This document shows, one piece after another, positions 19,109 to 28,194 of a stretch of 64,000 nt of DNA (positions within the stretch are counted from its first letter, which is position 1; each line of letters begins with the position of its first letter). The notes under the pieces were generated by a model, which was given only the letters and a program-made list of their open reading frames with translations, was not told the origin of the DNA and did no database searches. A program made the position numbers and the translations under genes. Source of the stretch: Geobacter sp. Its GTDB lineage: Bacteria; Desulfobacterota; Desulfuromonadia; Geobacterales; Pseudopelobacteraceae. The stretch spans positions 33,704 to 97,703 of the forward strand of contig JANYBN010000014.1 of assembly GCA_025360785.1 (NCBI GenBank), in the 5' to 3' direction.

Positions 19109-19873
19109 ATGACCTCCGCCCACGCCACCCATCCCGGCCTTGTCCGTAAGAATAACGAAGATTACATCCACACCGATGACAACCTTGGTATTTACCTGCT
19201 TGCCGACGGCATTGGCGGTCATAATGCCGGCGAAGTGGCAAGCGCCCTGGCCGTTGAAGCTGTCTATGCAGTATTGCGTTCAAATATAGCGCATACTGCA
19301 GTTGATGGATATTTTGAACTTATGGTTCATGCCATGCACGCCGCTCATTGGGAGATAAACAGCAAAGCACTGACAAGCTTGTCGTTTGCGAGGATGGGAA
19401 CAACTCTGGTTGTTGCAGTTTTACGTGAGAACAAGGCATATATCGCACATGCCGGAGACAGTCGCTGTTATTTGTTTCTGAATGGACACCACCCCCACCA
19501 TGACCCTCATTTTATGCCACTTGAAGATAATCAATTCAAGCGACTAACCCACGACCACACCGTTGGCGATCATCAGCTGGCAAACGGCATTTCAATTGGC
19601 CAGATTCCAAAGAGACAATTTCACACCCTAACCCAGTCAGTCGGGTGCGGAGATCCGCCGTACCCTGATTTCATAACTGCTGAACTAAAGAAAGGCGATT
19701 TGCTCCTGATCTGTTCCGACGGCCTGACCGATATGCTGACTGACGCTGAAATCGAAGCTATTCTTGCAAATAAAGACGCCTGCCTGGACACGCTTACCGC
19801 AAATCTTATTGATGCCGCCAATGCAAACGGCGGCAGGGATAATATCTCCGTAGTATTGATAACATCGCCCTAA
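19109..19873 (+). CDS. PP2C/PPM-family protein serine/threonine phosphatase
   Basis: HPGLVRKNNEDY, LLADGIGGHNAGEVAS, AHAGDSRCYLF, CSDGLTDMLTD, GGRDNISVVLI. Confidence 0.95.
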   Translation: MTSAHATHPGLVRKNNEDYIHTDDNLGIYLLADGIGGHNAGEVASALAVEAVYAVLRSNIAHTAVDGYFELMVHAMHAAHWEINSKALTSLSFARMGTTLVVAVLRENKAYIAHAGDSRCYLFLNGHHPHHDPHFMPLEDNQFKRLTHDHTVGDHQLANGISIGQIPKRQFHTLTQSVGCGDPPYPDFITAELKKGDLLLICSDGLTDMLTDAEIEAILANKDACLDTLTANLIDAANANGGRDNISVVLITSP

Positions 19874-19958
19874 ACAGGAACCGATCCAATTCTCACGCGA
19901 CTATACAACGAAAAACTTTCAAGATAATTTTTTGGATTATGGTTTTAATGAAACGCAC

Positions 19959-20011
19959 TTATGGGGCAGGTTTCCGATCTGGGGCTGTCTACAGAGATGC
20001 TGTCAGTATAA
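19959..20011 (+). pseudogene. Vestigial 3' end of an M16 peptidase gene (right copy of 53-bp repeat)
   Basis: Translates LMGQVSDLGLSTEMLSV* versus VMGQVADLGLSVQMLAV* at 13276-13328; upstream in-frame TGA at 19949. Confidence 0.8.
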
Positions 20012-20037
20012 TAAACATTCTTTTGAGCTTTCCGCTC

Positions 20038-20526
20038 CTACAACTCACGGCCATTTTCAGACATATCCCCGCCCGCATTGTTACCGAGTACCCCCTCAAG
20101 CAGCAAGTGAAGGTCGGCTATGGCGATATTCTGTGCGTCAAGGGTCTCCATTATCGCCCGTATCTCCAACTCCGCCTTCAGGTTTATTTCGTAATCATTA
20201 TGGGCCTCTAAACGATCCCTGGCAGCCTGCCGGTTCTGACTCATCATGATCATCGGTGCTGTATATGCGGCCTGAAGCGAAAGTACAAGGTTCATGAGGA
20301 TGAATGGATACGGATCCCAATGCCGCATCCATGCGGTAACGTTGAGGATCGCCCAGATACCCAGCAATGAGGATTGACCTATGATAAATCCCCATGAACC
20401 GACCCTCGCAACTACCCAGTCTGCAGCACGCTGACCGAAAGTCAGCTGCTCACTTATCACCTCATTGATGTTTTTTACCGGAGCGTGGTCATGTCGATAG
20501 GGCTGAGGAAATTTGGGCTTTGTCAT
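20038..20526 (-). CDS. DUF1003-family membrane protein
   Basis: ADWVVARVGSWGFIIGQSSLLGIWAILN...WDPYPFILMNLVLSLQAAYTAPMIMMSQNRQAARDR. Confidence 0.88.
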   Translation of the reverse strand: MTKPKFPQPYRHDHAPVKNINEVISEQLTFGQRAADWVVARVGSWGFIIGQSSLLGIWAILNVTAWMRHWDPYPFILMNLVLSLQAAYTAPMIMMSQNRQAARDRLEAHNDYEINLKAELEIRAIMETLDAQNIAIADLHLLLEGVLGNNAGGDMSENGREL

Positions 20527-21011
20527 TGATTCCTCCTTGAATTCAAATCATTCCCGCCATTCCTGATCAGGACAAACAGCAGGTAGGACACCACGCCGAT
20601 GTTAACAAAGAGCACGGTGACTCTTGGCCAGGTTACATGCTGAGCGACCTCGTATATTTCAACCGGGATATATATACCGCCGGTCAGGATCGCGAACCAC
20701 TCTGCCCACCTCTTTCTCAACCATAAGCCGAAGGCTTCAATAAATCTGACGATCGAATAGAAAGCCGCAGCTATTGCCAGATTCCGGAGTTTTGAGTCGT
20801 TTATGCGTTCAGCAAAATCCAGAAATATTCGCGGATAGTGGCTGGCAGGATTAAGGTGAATGTGCTCAACAAGTCTCACGGCTGCTTCGTGAATGTCTTT
20901 ATGAATAAATGTCAGCAGCTCGAAACCCACCAGAAGGACCAGTAACCCTTTGGCGCCTTCAAAGAGTGCAACGACGTGGAGACCTCGTGAGTGTGTTTTT
21001 TTGCCGGTCAT
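20523..21011 (-). CDS. DUF2127-family membrane protein
   Basis: HVVALFEGAKGLLVLLVGFELL...YSIVRFIEAFGLWLRKRWAEWFA pattern. Confidence 0.8.
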   Translation of the reverse strand: MTGKKTHSRGLHVVALFEGAKGLLVLLVGFELLTFIHKDIHEAAVRLVEHIHLNPASHYPRIFLDFAERINDSKLRNLAIAAAFYSIVRFIEAFGLWLRKRWAEWFAILTGGIYIPVEIYEVAQHVTWPRVTVLFVNIGVVSYLLFVLIRNGGNDLNSRRNQ

Positions 21012-21015
21012 AATT

Positions 21016-21849
21016 TCAGTTACTGTTCTTGGGGTAGATAATCCGGCGGGTTACACATGCTGCGGCAAAAAAGAGCAGATTTACCATGACAATGGAGGCG
21101 CTGGCGGGAAGGTTGGACATGATCGAAATAACAATTCCGATTATCACTGAACTGCAACCCTGAAGCGCTGCCAGGATGATGCATGCCTTGAAGCCGCGCG
21201 CCAGTTGCAGGGCTCCCGCAGCCGGAACGATCAGCAGCGACGAGATCAGCATGATGCCGACCAGTTTCATCGCCAGTACAACGGACAGTGCGGTCAACAG
21301 CACCAGAATCGAATTAATGAATGAGGTGTGGATTCCGGAAACTTTTGCCAGCTCATCGCTGAACGAAATGGCGAACAGTTCGTGATAGTAGAGCGTCACC
21401 AGCAGCATAACCCCGAGACAGAGCAGCGCCGCAATTACCACCTCTTCACTGCGTATTGAGAGAATGTTGCCGAACAGGAAGCTTAGCAGATCAACATTGT
21501 ATCCCCCACCCACGCTGGCCAGGATAATACCGGCCGAAATCCCGAGAGCCGATACCAGACCGATGGCGGTATCACCGCTCAACCTCCCTTTCTCGGTTAA
21601 TTTGAGAATACCCAGAGACGCGAGCAGCACAATCGGCATAGTCACCAGCAGTGACATGGCTGAATAGAGCTTAAGCGCCAGGGCGATGGCGGTGCTGCCG
21701 AAGGTGACATGCGCCAGACCGTCGCCGATCAATGATAAACGACGCAGTACCAGAAAGACACCCAGCACCGAGCAGAGCAGGGCTATCAGTGTGCCGGCCA
21801 GCAGAGCCCGTTGAATGAAGCCGTATGAAAGGATTTCGAGTATATTCAT
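21016..21849 (-). CDS. znuB: Zinc ABC transporter permease (ZnuB-like)
   Basis: ABC-3 family membrane protein; adjacent ZnuC/ZnuA-like genes; start MNILEILSYGFIQRALLAG. Confidence 0.88.
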   Translation of the reverse strand: MNILEILSYGFIQRALLAGTLIALLCSVLGVFLVLRRLSLIGDGLAHVTFGSTAIALALKLYSAMSLLVTMPIVLLASLGILKLTEKGRLSGDTAIGLVSALGISAGIILASVGGGYNVDLLSFLFGNILSIRSEEVVIAALLCLGVMLLVTLYYHELFAISFSDELAKVSGIHTSFINSILVLLTALSVVLAMKLVGIMLISSLLIVPAAGALQLARGFKACIILAALQGCSSVIIGIVISIMSNLPASASIVMVNLLFFAAACVTRRIIYPKNSN

Positions 21850-21851
21850 GG

Positions 21852-22604
21852 TTAGTGTCGGTGGCACATCAGATGTTGTGAGTGTTCGCCAAACAGCGAA
21901 GACATCTCCGGTGAGCAGCAAAATTCATCAAAACTGCCGTAGAAAAGAAGCTTTTTATCAAGATAAAGCATTTTCGAAGCATACTCTCCAATAACGCCAC
22001 TGTCATGCGTTACCAGCAGAACCGTAACACCCCGCGAGCGGTTTATATCGGCGATCATAGCATAAAAACGCCCCCTGGTTTCCGGGTCAAGGGCGGCGGT
22101 CGGTTCGTCCAGCACGAGCAGTTCCGGATCATTGACGATGGCGCGGGCAAGCAAAACCCGCTGAAGCTGGCCACCAGACAGTTCACCTATCAGTTTATGT
22201 TTAAGGTCTGAAATACCTAATTCATCTAGTATCACGCCTATCTTGTCATGATCGGCACGATTGAGTCGTTTGGGAAAGCGCTTGAGACTCAACAGGCCAA
22301 GACCGACCGTTTCATGCACCGTAGCAGGAAAAACCGGATTGACTAGATGCAGGCTTTGCGGCAGGTAGCCAAGCTTGTGCCAGTCCCGGAAATCTGACAG
22401 TGGCGTGCCGAACAGTGACGCTGACCCCTTGTTTATGGTGACCAGGCCGAGCAGCGCCTTGATCAGAGTACTCTTGCCGGAACCGTTAGGCCCCACGATA
22501 CCGACATAGTCTCCGCGCTCAACCTGAAAGGAAACATCCTCAAGCACCCTCCCCTCGCGGTAACTGCACGACAGCAGCTCTGTTGAAACTATTTTTCCCG
22601 GCAT
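21852..22604 (-). CDS. znuC: Zinc/manganese ABC transporter ATP-binding protein
   Basis: Walker A GPNGSGKST, signature LSGGQLQRVLLARA, Walker B LLVLDEPTAALD. Confidence 0.92.
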   Translation of the reverse strand: MPGKIVSTELLSCSYREGRVLEDVSFQVERGDYVGIVGPNGSGKSTLIKALLGLVTINKGSASLFGTPLSDFRDWHKLGYLPQSLHLVNPVFPATVHETVGLGLLSLKRFPKRLNRADHDKIGVILDELGISDLKHKLIGELSGGQLQRVLLARAIVNDPELLVLDEPTAALDPETRGRFYAMIADINRSRGVTVLLVTHDSGVIGEYASKMLYLDKKLLFYGSFDEFCCSPEMSSLFGEHSQHLMCHRH

Positions 22605-23551
22605 TGAAGACCTTTCCGCAGCTGTTCCAGATTGCGCTCCATCAAATCAAAAAAGGTCACATTTTTGGCCAGATCATCCTTGGACAGGTTATGCGCCCCA
22701 TGAAGCATCAGCACCCCTACCCCCGCCTCCTGAGCCAGCGTTTCGGTCAGACGGGGCGACAGCAACTCTTCGGCAAACAGGTATGTGGCACCGGAAGATC
22801 TGATTTCCCGGACCAGCGCAGCCATGCGCGCGGCAGACGGTTCAGAATCTGACGAAACCCCGCTGAGAGCGTGATACTCCAGCCCGTAGCGACCGGCCAG
22901 ATAACCAAAGGTAAAATGTCCGCCATGGAGAAGTTTTCTGGTTGAGCAGGAGCTGAGACTTTTCCGGTAGCGCTCGTCAAGCGCTGTCAGCCGTGTTTTC
23001 AGAACCTCGGCATTTATACGGTACATGGCGCCGTTGGCCGGATCGGCGGCGATAAAACCGTCAAGAATGGTATCAACCATGAGTGCGGCATTGGTAAAAT
23101 CGAGCCAGACGTGCGGATCCATCCCCTTTTGATCATGGCCATGGTCATCTTTTGCCCCATGGTCATGCTCATCCTTACCCGCACCGGCACGGTAGCTGAC
23201 CCGTTCACCGGCATTGACGACCCTCAGAGTCTTGCTGTCAATCCCGGTGATGATCTTCTCCGCCCACGGCTCCATATATTTGCTGGTATAGATAAACAGC
23301 CCGGCGCGGCTGATCCTGATCATATCCTCCGGCTTCGGTTCGAAGGTATGCGGCTCGACGCCAGGAGGGAGCAGCATCGTCACCTGCGCCTTGTCACCGG
23401 CTATGGTACGGGCAAAGTCGTACAACGGAAACAGGGTCGTGACCACCTGCAGGCCGGTTGCCGGTCTCTGTTCCGCATTTTTGCAGCCGGAGGTGAGCAA
23501 GGTGGTGCAGCAGAGGAGAACCATTATAAGAAAGCAAAGCTTGTACTTCAT
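22589..23551 (-). CDS. znuA: Zinc ABC transporter substrate-binding lipoprotein
   Basis: Lipobox LLTSGC, His-rich loop EHDHGAKDDHGHD, PHVWLD motif. Confidence 0.92.
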   Translation of the reverse strand: MKYKLCFLIMVLLCCTTLLTSGCKNAEQRPATGLQVVTTLFPLYDFARTIAGDKAQVTMLLPPGVEPHTFEPKPEDMIRISRAGLFIYTSKYMEPWAEKIITGIDSKTLRVVNAGERVSYRAGAGKDEHDHGAKDDHGHDQKGMDPHVWLDFTNAALMVDTILDGFIAADPANGAMYRINAEVLKTRLTALDERYRKSLSSCSTRKLLHGGHFTFGYLAGRYGLEYHALSGVSSDSEPSAARMAALVREIRSSGATYLFAEELLSPRLTETLAQEAGVGVLMLHGAHNLSKDDLAKNVTFFDLMERNLEQLRKGLQCREK

Positions 23552-23694
23552 ACCATATCCTTTTAAGGTTTTATCTCTACTTGGTGTTTATACCAGCTAC
23601 TACGGAGTTTTGTGGTTATTTTTGTTTCAGCAACCGCTTTATCTGTTTATCGAAATCAGACTCAAACAGCCGATCCATTCAGCTAGCCAAGTTG

Positions 23695-23719
23695 AACTAT
23701 CCGGAATTTCCGGATAGTT
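23695..23719. promoter_or_regulatory. 25-bp inverted repeat AACTATCCGGAA-T-TTCCGGATAGTT upstream of znuA
   Basis: 12-bp perfect arms with 1-nt spacer, about 145 bp upstream of the znuA start, no following T-run; operator candidate. Confidence 0.45.
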
Positions 23720-23861
23720 GCCTCCAGGATCTGCGGTGCTGTTTCTGATCCGTAGGTTTTGCTGTTTGGTCATACTGTTCTCTCTTGTCCTGATAATCTA
23801 TCTTGTTCAAGTACGCTGTTTACCCTATAATCACCGTAAATCTAACGTATGGAGTTCATTT

Positions 23862-24050
23862 ATGCAATTGGCACGGGCAACTATTGAATCCTGTATAGCC
23901 ACGCTTCCGAATGTAGTCGATCAGGAAGACGTCATGTATCGACTGTATCTGCTCGGAAAAATTGAAGCGGGTGAGAGCGATATAAGAGCAGGAAAAACCG
24001 TCGCACATGACGTAGTAATGGAAAGGTTTTCATCTAAATGGCAGAAATAA
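23862..24050 (+). CDS. Type II toxin-antitoxin antitoxin-like protein
   Basis: MQLARATIESCIATLPNVVDQEDVMYRLYLLGKIEAGESDIRAGKTVAHDVVMERFSSKWQK resembles RelE/ParE-partner antitoxins; overlaps the truncated toxin ORF. Confidence 0.7.
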   Translation: MQLARATIESCIATLPNVVDQEDVMYRLYLLGKIEAGESDIRAGKTVAHDVVMERFSSKWQK

Positions 24051-24139
24051 TCTGGTCAGATAAATCTGTCACTGATCTTGAGCTAATCCATGCCTACATT
24101 GTAATGCCTCAGTCGGAATTGGACTTTCAGGCCGCTTGA
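24038..24139 (+). pseudogene. Truncated RelE/ParE-type toxin fragment
   Basis: MAEIIWSDKSVTDLELIHAYIVMPQSELDFQAA* : N-terminus ParE-like, stops after about 33 aa. Confidence 0.6.
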
Positions 24140-24140
24140 T

Positions 24141-24266
24141 CTAATGGTAAGTCAGCTTCCCCTGAATGAACTCCTGCGCGACCTGGGCAAGATTTTTCAC
24201 ATCCCAGCCAGCTGTTTGAAGTCTTTTGTAGATGAGTTCTTTTCGTGTTTCAGCTTCTGTTTTCAT
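24141..24266 (-). pseudogene. Truncated N-terminus of a type I restriction endonuclease R-subunit-like protein
   Basis: Reverse strand reads MKTEAETRKELIYKRLQTAGWDVKNLAQVAQEFIQGKLTYH*, similar to HsdR N-termini (MKTEAETR..LI...L..AGWDV). Confidence 0.55.
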
Positions 24267-24293
24267 CGGCTCTCAATCAAAAATATCGTCGGG

Positions 24294-25133
24294 TTATTTA
24301 GTCTGTACACTCCGCAGCCGTATGCCATCCTGTGGCATGGAGATAAGACTCTCTTTGTAAAGCCCGCCGACCGCTTTTTTAAAGCTCTTTTTACTCATAC
24401 GGAGCAGTTCGGCAATCGCTTCCGGAGAGCTTTTATCGGTCAAAAGTAGAAAACCGTTGTGCGCCGCCAGGGCTGCCAGAATGGTCTCACGGTCATTGAA
24501 CGCCTCCTGCGCCCCCCCGATTCGCAGCGTGACATCGACTTTGCCGTCGTCCCTGATATTTTTGACGTAGCCGCGCAGACGCTCGCCGCACTTCGGCTTA
24601 ATGGCAAGCTCGGTATGAAAGAGCAGCCCACCGAAACTGTTATTGATAATGACCTTGGCGCCCAGATCCGTATAGGCATAGACAAGCAGATCGACCTCAT
24701 CGCCTGCGGCTAAACTGTTATCCACCGGTAAGATGAATTTATCCAGCTTAGTAGTGGCGACAATCCGGCCGGTGGAGTGGAGATAAATCCGTACCAGCAC
24801 CTGATCCCCGCGCCTGACCGGTTCGGTTTGCTCACCAAACGGCAGCAGCAGATCTTTTTCGAGTCCCCAGTCAAGGAACGAGCCGACGGTGGTTGTTTCC
24901 AGCACCTTCAGGATGGCGAAATCGCCCACTACGGCGCGCGGTTTTTTGGTCGTCGCAGTCAATCGCTCTTCAGAATCGACATACACAAACACTTCCAGAA
25001 CCGTACCCGCTTCCGCACCTTCCGGCACAAGACGCAAAGGGAGCAGCACATCCCCTTCGTCCGTCTTGAAAACAGCGCCTGATGGGGTGATGCGGGTTAT
25101 GGCCAGATGATTATAGTTACCTGTTTTAAGCAT
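24294..25133 (-). CDS. S1-like RNA-binding domain protein (CvfB-like)
   Basis: GDFAILKVLETTTVGSFLDWGLEKDLLLPFGEQ repeated S1 folds; C-terminal wHTH (SPEAIAELLRMSKKSFKKAVGGLYKE). Confidence 0.88.
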   Translation of the reverse strand: MLKTGNYNHLAITRITPSGAVFKTDEGDVLLPLRLVPEGAEAGTVLEVFVYVDSEERLTATTKKPRAVVGDFAILKVLETTTVGSFLDWGLEKDLLLPFGEQTEPVRRGDQVLVRIYLHSTGRIVATTKLDKFILPVDNSLAAGDEVDLLVYAYTDLGAKVIINNSFGGLLFHTELAIKPKCGERLRGYVKNIRDDGKVDVTLRIGGAQEAFNDRETILAALAAHNGFLLLTDKSSPEAIAELLRMSKKSFKKAVGGLYKESLISMPQDGIRLRSVQTK

Positions 25134-25143
25134 AAAATTCTCC

Positions 25144-26472
25144 CTAACTTTGATAGCGCCACTTGAAGTTAACCGTTTTGCAGTCGGGCATGGCCCTCCG
25201 GAACAGGTTCAAACCTTCCTCCGTGGCATTTGTCCCGCTGCAGGTCAGCCATTTCAATCCCGGCACCTGCACAAGATTGAAAATACCCTTGTCGCCAATA
25301 GCGGTATGGTAAATTGATATTCGCTGCAGGGAACTGAAGGGTCGCAGCAGCGCCAACCCCTGATCGCTGATACTGGTATCGGAGAGATATAACTCCTGCA
25401 GACCGGTCAGATGCGAAATATGATTCATGATCAAGTCATCGCAATTATAGAGGAACAGAGATTGAAGATCATCGGGTTTCAGCTCTTTCAGAAAGCCGGT
25501 ATTCATACCATTTTCAACTTTTACATCCAACCGCAGAGAGGTATCAAGGAATATCTCTTTGGCGCCTCGTGCAATGCCGATGCGCTGCCAGTCTCTGAAA
25601 TCAATCGAAGATGCTTTGCGAATAAAGAGCGTTCCGCAGTTCAGTTCTGACGGAAAGATAACAATTCGAGTTTCGAAGAGGGTGGCATTTGCTCCGTCTT
25701 GCCCTTCTGTTTCACCACGAGCTGTTGACAAGCGCCGCCGGATCCGGGCTATATCCAGATCAACACTTGCCGCCATCTCTGCCAGAAGATCGACCCCGTC
25801 AGCCAGAGCATCGTCCACCCTCAGTTTGAAATGGTATATGTCGGTATGTTTCAGCTCTTCGGTCTGGCGGACAACCGCATGAATATTTTGCTGAATCGCA
25901 GCCAGTTGACGGATGACGCGCACCAGCTCAAGTGCGATATCCAGTTCCGATCCGTATATTACCGGCGCTTGCTCCCACTCACTCAGCAGATCAATCAGTA
26001 CCTGGCGATTTCCGGTTTGATACGCTTCGTTGGCAAGCGACATCAGTTCCTGTCTGCGCAGACGTTCAACCTCATCGGCAGCAAGATCAGGGTGAACCGC
26101 TTTGGCCACGCCACGATACAAAGACTTGAGGCTGAGATTGGCCGCATCCTGAGGCGCTTCCTCATCATCAAGCAAATCGGTGGTGTGCTGGAAGTGAGTG
26201 TAAGAAGGTGATTGTTTCAGTGATTCAGAAGAACCTTCTCCAGTCGATTCTCCCAGCAGTCCCTTTAACTGCCATTCAAGATCTTCCAAAGTCTGAATCC
26301 TGACTCCAAGAATATCCTCATACACCTGTTCGAACATTCTTATTACAGACTTCAGGCGGTTGTAATCCTGTTCACGTCGCTGAAGATCGGCTTTAACCCT
26401 GGCCAACTGCTGATATTTGTGTTCCAGCTCAATCTCTTCGGGGGTCTTCAGCCGGTTTTTGAATGGGGTCAT
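25144..26472 (-). CDS. J-domain-like protein with C-terminal leucine-rich repeats
   Basis: LKSLYRGVAKAVHPDLA...LMSLANEAYQTGN (HPD motif) and LRR series (LTGLQELYLSDTSISDQGLALLRPFSSLQRISIYHTAIGDKGI). Confidence 0.75.
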   Translation of the reverse strand: MTPFKNRLKTPEEIELEHKYQQLARVKADLQRREQDYNRLKSVIRMFEQVYEDILGVRIQTLEDLEWQLKGLLGESTGEGSSESLKQSPSYTHFQHTTDLLDDEEAPQDAANLSLKSLYRGVAKAVHPDLAADEVERLRRQELMSLANEAYQTGNRQVLIDLLSEWEQAPVIYGSELDIALELVRVIRQLAAIQQNIHAVVRQTEELKHTDIYHFKLRVDDALADGVDLLAEMAASVDLDIARIRRRLSTARGETEGQDGANATLFETRIVIFPSELNCGTLFIRKASSIDFRDWQRIGIARGAKEIFLDTSLRLDVKVENGMNTGFLKELKPDDLQSLFLYNCDDLIMNHISHLTGLQELYLSDTSISDQGLALLRPFSSLQRISIYHTAIGDKGIFNLVQVPGLKWLTCSGTNATEEGLNLFRRAMPDCKTVNFKWRYQS

Positions 26473-27161
26473 GGCGAGCAACCTGCCAGCGTCTTTTCGC
26501 GGACTTCGCGGGCCAGCGGCAGTGTGATGCGTCGTTTTTCAGACATTGAAAAACGGTATAACTGATGGAATGCGGCAATCAAAGCGCCAACTTCTCGACT
26601 GGTGGTTGCCAGCACATAATCAACCACATCATCAGGGATCCTGATTTGATGATCTTCAGCCACTTTCTTGATAATCATACTTCTGGAGCTGTCATCAGAG
26701 GTATCAAGCCTGGCGACAAGTCCCCATAACAGGCGGGAAGTCAGATGATCATCCAAATTGGCAAGATCACGCGGGGGGGCGGCGCCGGCCATGGCAATTA
26801 TACGACCGGAAGTGTGAAATTCATTGAACAACTGCCACAGAGCCCTCCGCAGATCAGGATCATCCGGCATATCTTGCAGGTCATCCACCACAAGCCCGTC
26901 TGCGGCGCAAAATGTCGATACAAGATGCTCCGGGGAGACCGGTTCATGGAGCGAAAGGTAAGGGAACTTACTGCCGGCTATGGAGCGCAGCAGATGGGTT
27001 TTGCCTGATCCGGAGGGGCCGTAAAGGTATATCAGGCTTTCGGAATCGGAGGGATCGACAATCCTCAGCGCAAACTTGAGTGCAGCTGAGTTTCCTTCGC
27101 AGGAAACAAAGCTGTCAAAACTGAAACTCGGGATAACTGGAAAGTCGAAGAACTGCTGCAT
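26469..27161 (-). CDS. DnaA/Hda-like AAA+ ATPase
   Basis: SFDSFVSCEGNSAAL, LYGPSGSGKTHLLRSI, GLVVDDLQDMPDD, HLTSRLLWGLVARLDTSD. Confidence 0.88.
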   Translation of the reverse strand: MQQFFDFPVIPSFSFDSFVSCEGNSAALKFALRIVDPSDSESLIYLYGPSGSGKTHLLRSIAGSKFPYLSLHEPVSPEHLVSTFCAADGLVVDDLQDMPDDPDLRRALWQLFNEFHTSGRIIAMAGAAPPRDLANLDDHLTSRLLWGLVARLDTSDDSSRSMIIKKVAEDHQIRIPDDVVDYVLATTSREVGALIAAFHQLYRFSMSEKRRITLPLAREVREKTLAGCSP

Positions 27162-27162
27162 A

Positions 27163-28194
27163 CTAGAACAAAGCCGCCTGGGAGGTTTCCGGGGCGATAC
27201 GGCCGAAATGCAGATAGGCCGCGCGGGTAGCAACTCTGCCGCGCGGGGTGCGATTGATAAAACCGTTCTGAATAAGGAACGGCTCATAGACATCCTCAAT
27301 GGTATCACTCTCTTCACTGATGGCGGCAGCAATAGTGTCCAGCCCCACCGGTCCCCCGCCGAACTTGTCGATAATCGTCAGCAGGATCATGCGATCCATC
27401 TGGTCAAAACCCATCTCGTCGATCTCAAGCAGCTTAAGAGTCTGCCGCACGACATCAAGAGTTATGACACCATCGGCACGTACCTGGGCGTAGTCACGCA
27501 CACGGCGCAGAAGACGGTTGGCTATCCGTGGGGTTCCCCTGCTGCGGCGAGCCAGCTCGGATGCCCCCCGGGGATCTATTTCCATTCCGAGAATGCCGGA
27601 TGATCGGCAGATGATGGTGGAGAGTTCGTCATACGTGTAAAATTCCAGGCGCGATATTACCCCGAAGCGATCACGCAGCGGCGAGGAAAGGAGTCCGGCC
27701 CTGGTGGTGGCGCCAACCAGCGTAAAACGGGGCAGATCCAGCTTGATCGAGCGGGCGCTCGGTCCCTGGCCGATTATGATATCAAGCTGATAATCCTCCA
27801 TGGCCGGATATAGGATTTCTTCGACAACATGGGAAATACGGTGAATTTCGTCGATAAAAAGGACGTCATGCGGTTCAAGGTTGGTAAGAATGGCAGCGAG
27901 GTCACCAGGGCGCTCGATGACCGGCCCCGAGGTGGACTTGATGTTGACCCCCATCTCACAGGCGATGATATTTGCCAGCGTCGTCTTGCCAAGCCCTGGC
28001 GGCCCATACAGCAGGACATGATCAAGCGCCTCCCCCCGCCCCTTGGCGGCATCAATAAACAGGCGCAGGTTGCCTTTGATCTTCTCCTGACCGATATAGT
28101 CATCGAAGGATCGAGGGCGCAGGGTCGTGTCATACTGGGAGTCATCGTCCCGTTTTTCAGGAGTAATGGTACGAATTGTACTTGAGTCCGTCAC
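27163..28194 (-). CDS. ruvB: Holliday junction branch migration helicase RuvB
   Basis: [75 protein letters not shown]. Confidence 0.98.
   Translation of the reverse strand: MTDSSTIRTITPEKRDDDSQYDTTLRPRSFDDYIGQEKIKGNLRLFIDAAKGRGEALDHVLLYGPPGLGKTTLANIIACEMGVNIKSTSGPVIERPGDLAAILTNLEPHDVLFIDEIHRISHVVEEILYPAMEDYQLDIIIGQGPSARSIKLDLPRFTLVGATTRAGLLSSPLRDRFGVISRLEFYTYDELSTIICRSSGILGMEIDPRGASELARRSRGTPRIANRLLRRVRDYAQVRADGVITLDVVRQTLKLLEIDEMGFDQMDRMILLTIIDKFGGGPVGLDTIAAAISEESDTIEDVYEPFLIQNGFINRTPRGRVATRAAYLHFGRIAPETSQAALF

Noticed and set aside
13276-20011. Calling the signalling cluster a canonical ICE or transposon
   Set aside because: No integrase, transposase or conjugation gene is visible between the repeats; only the repeat structure suggests integration.
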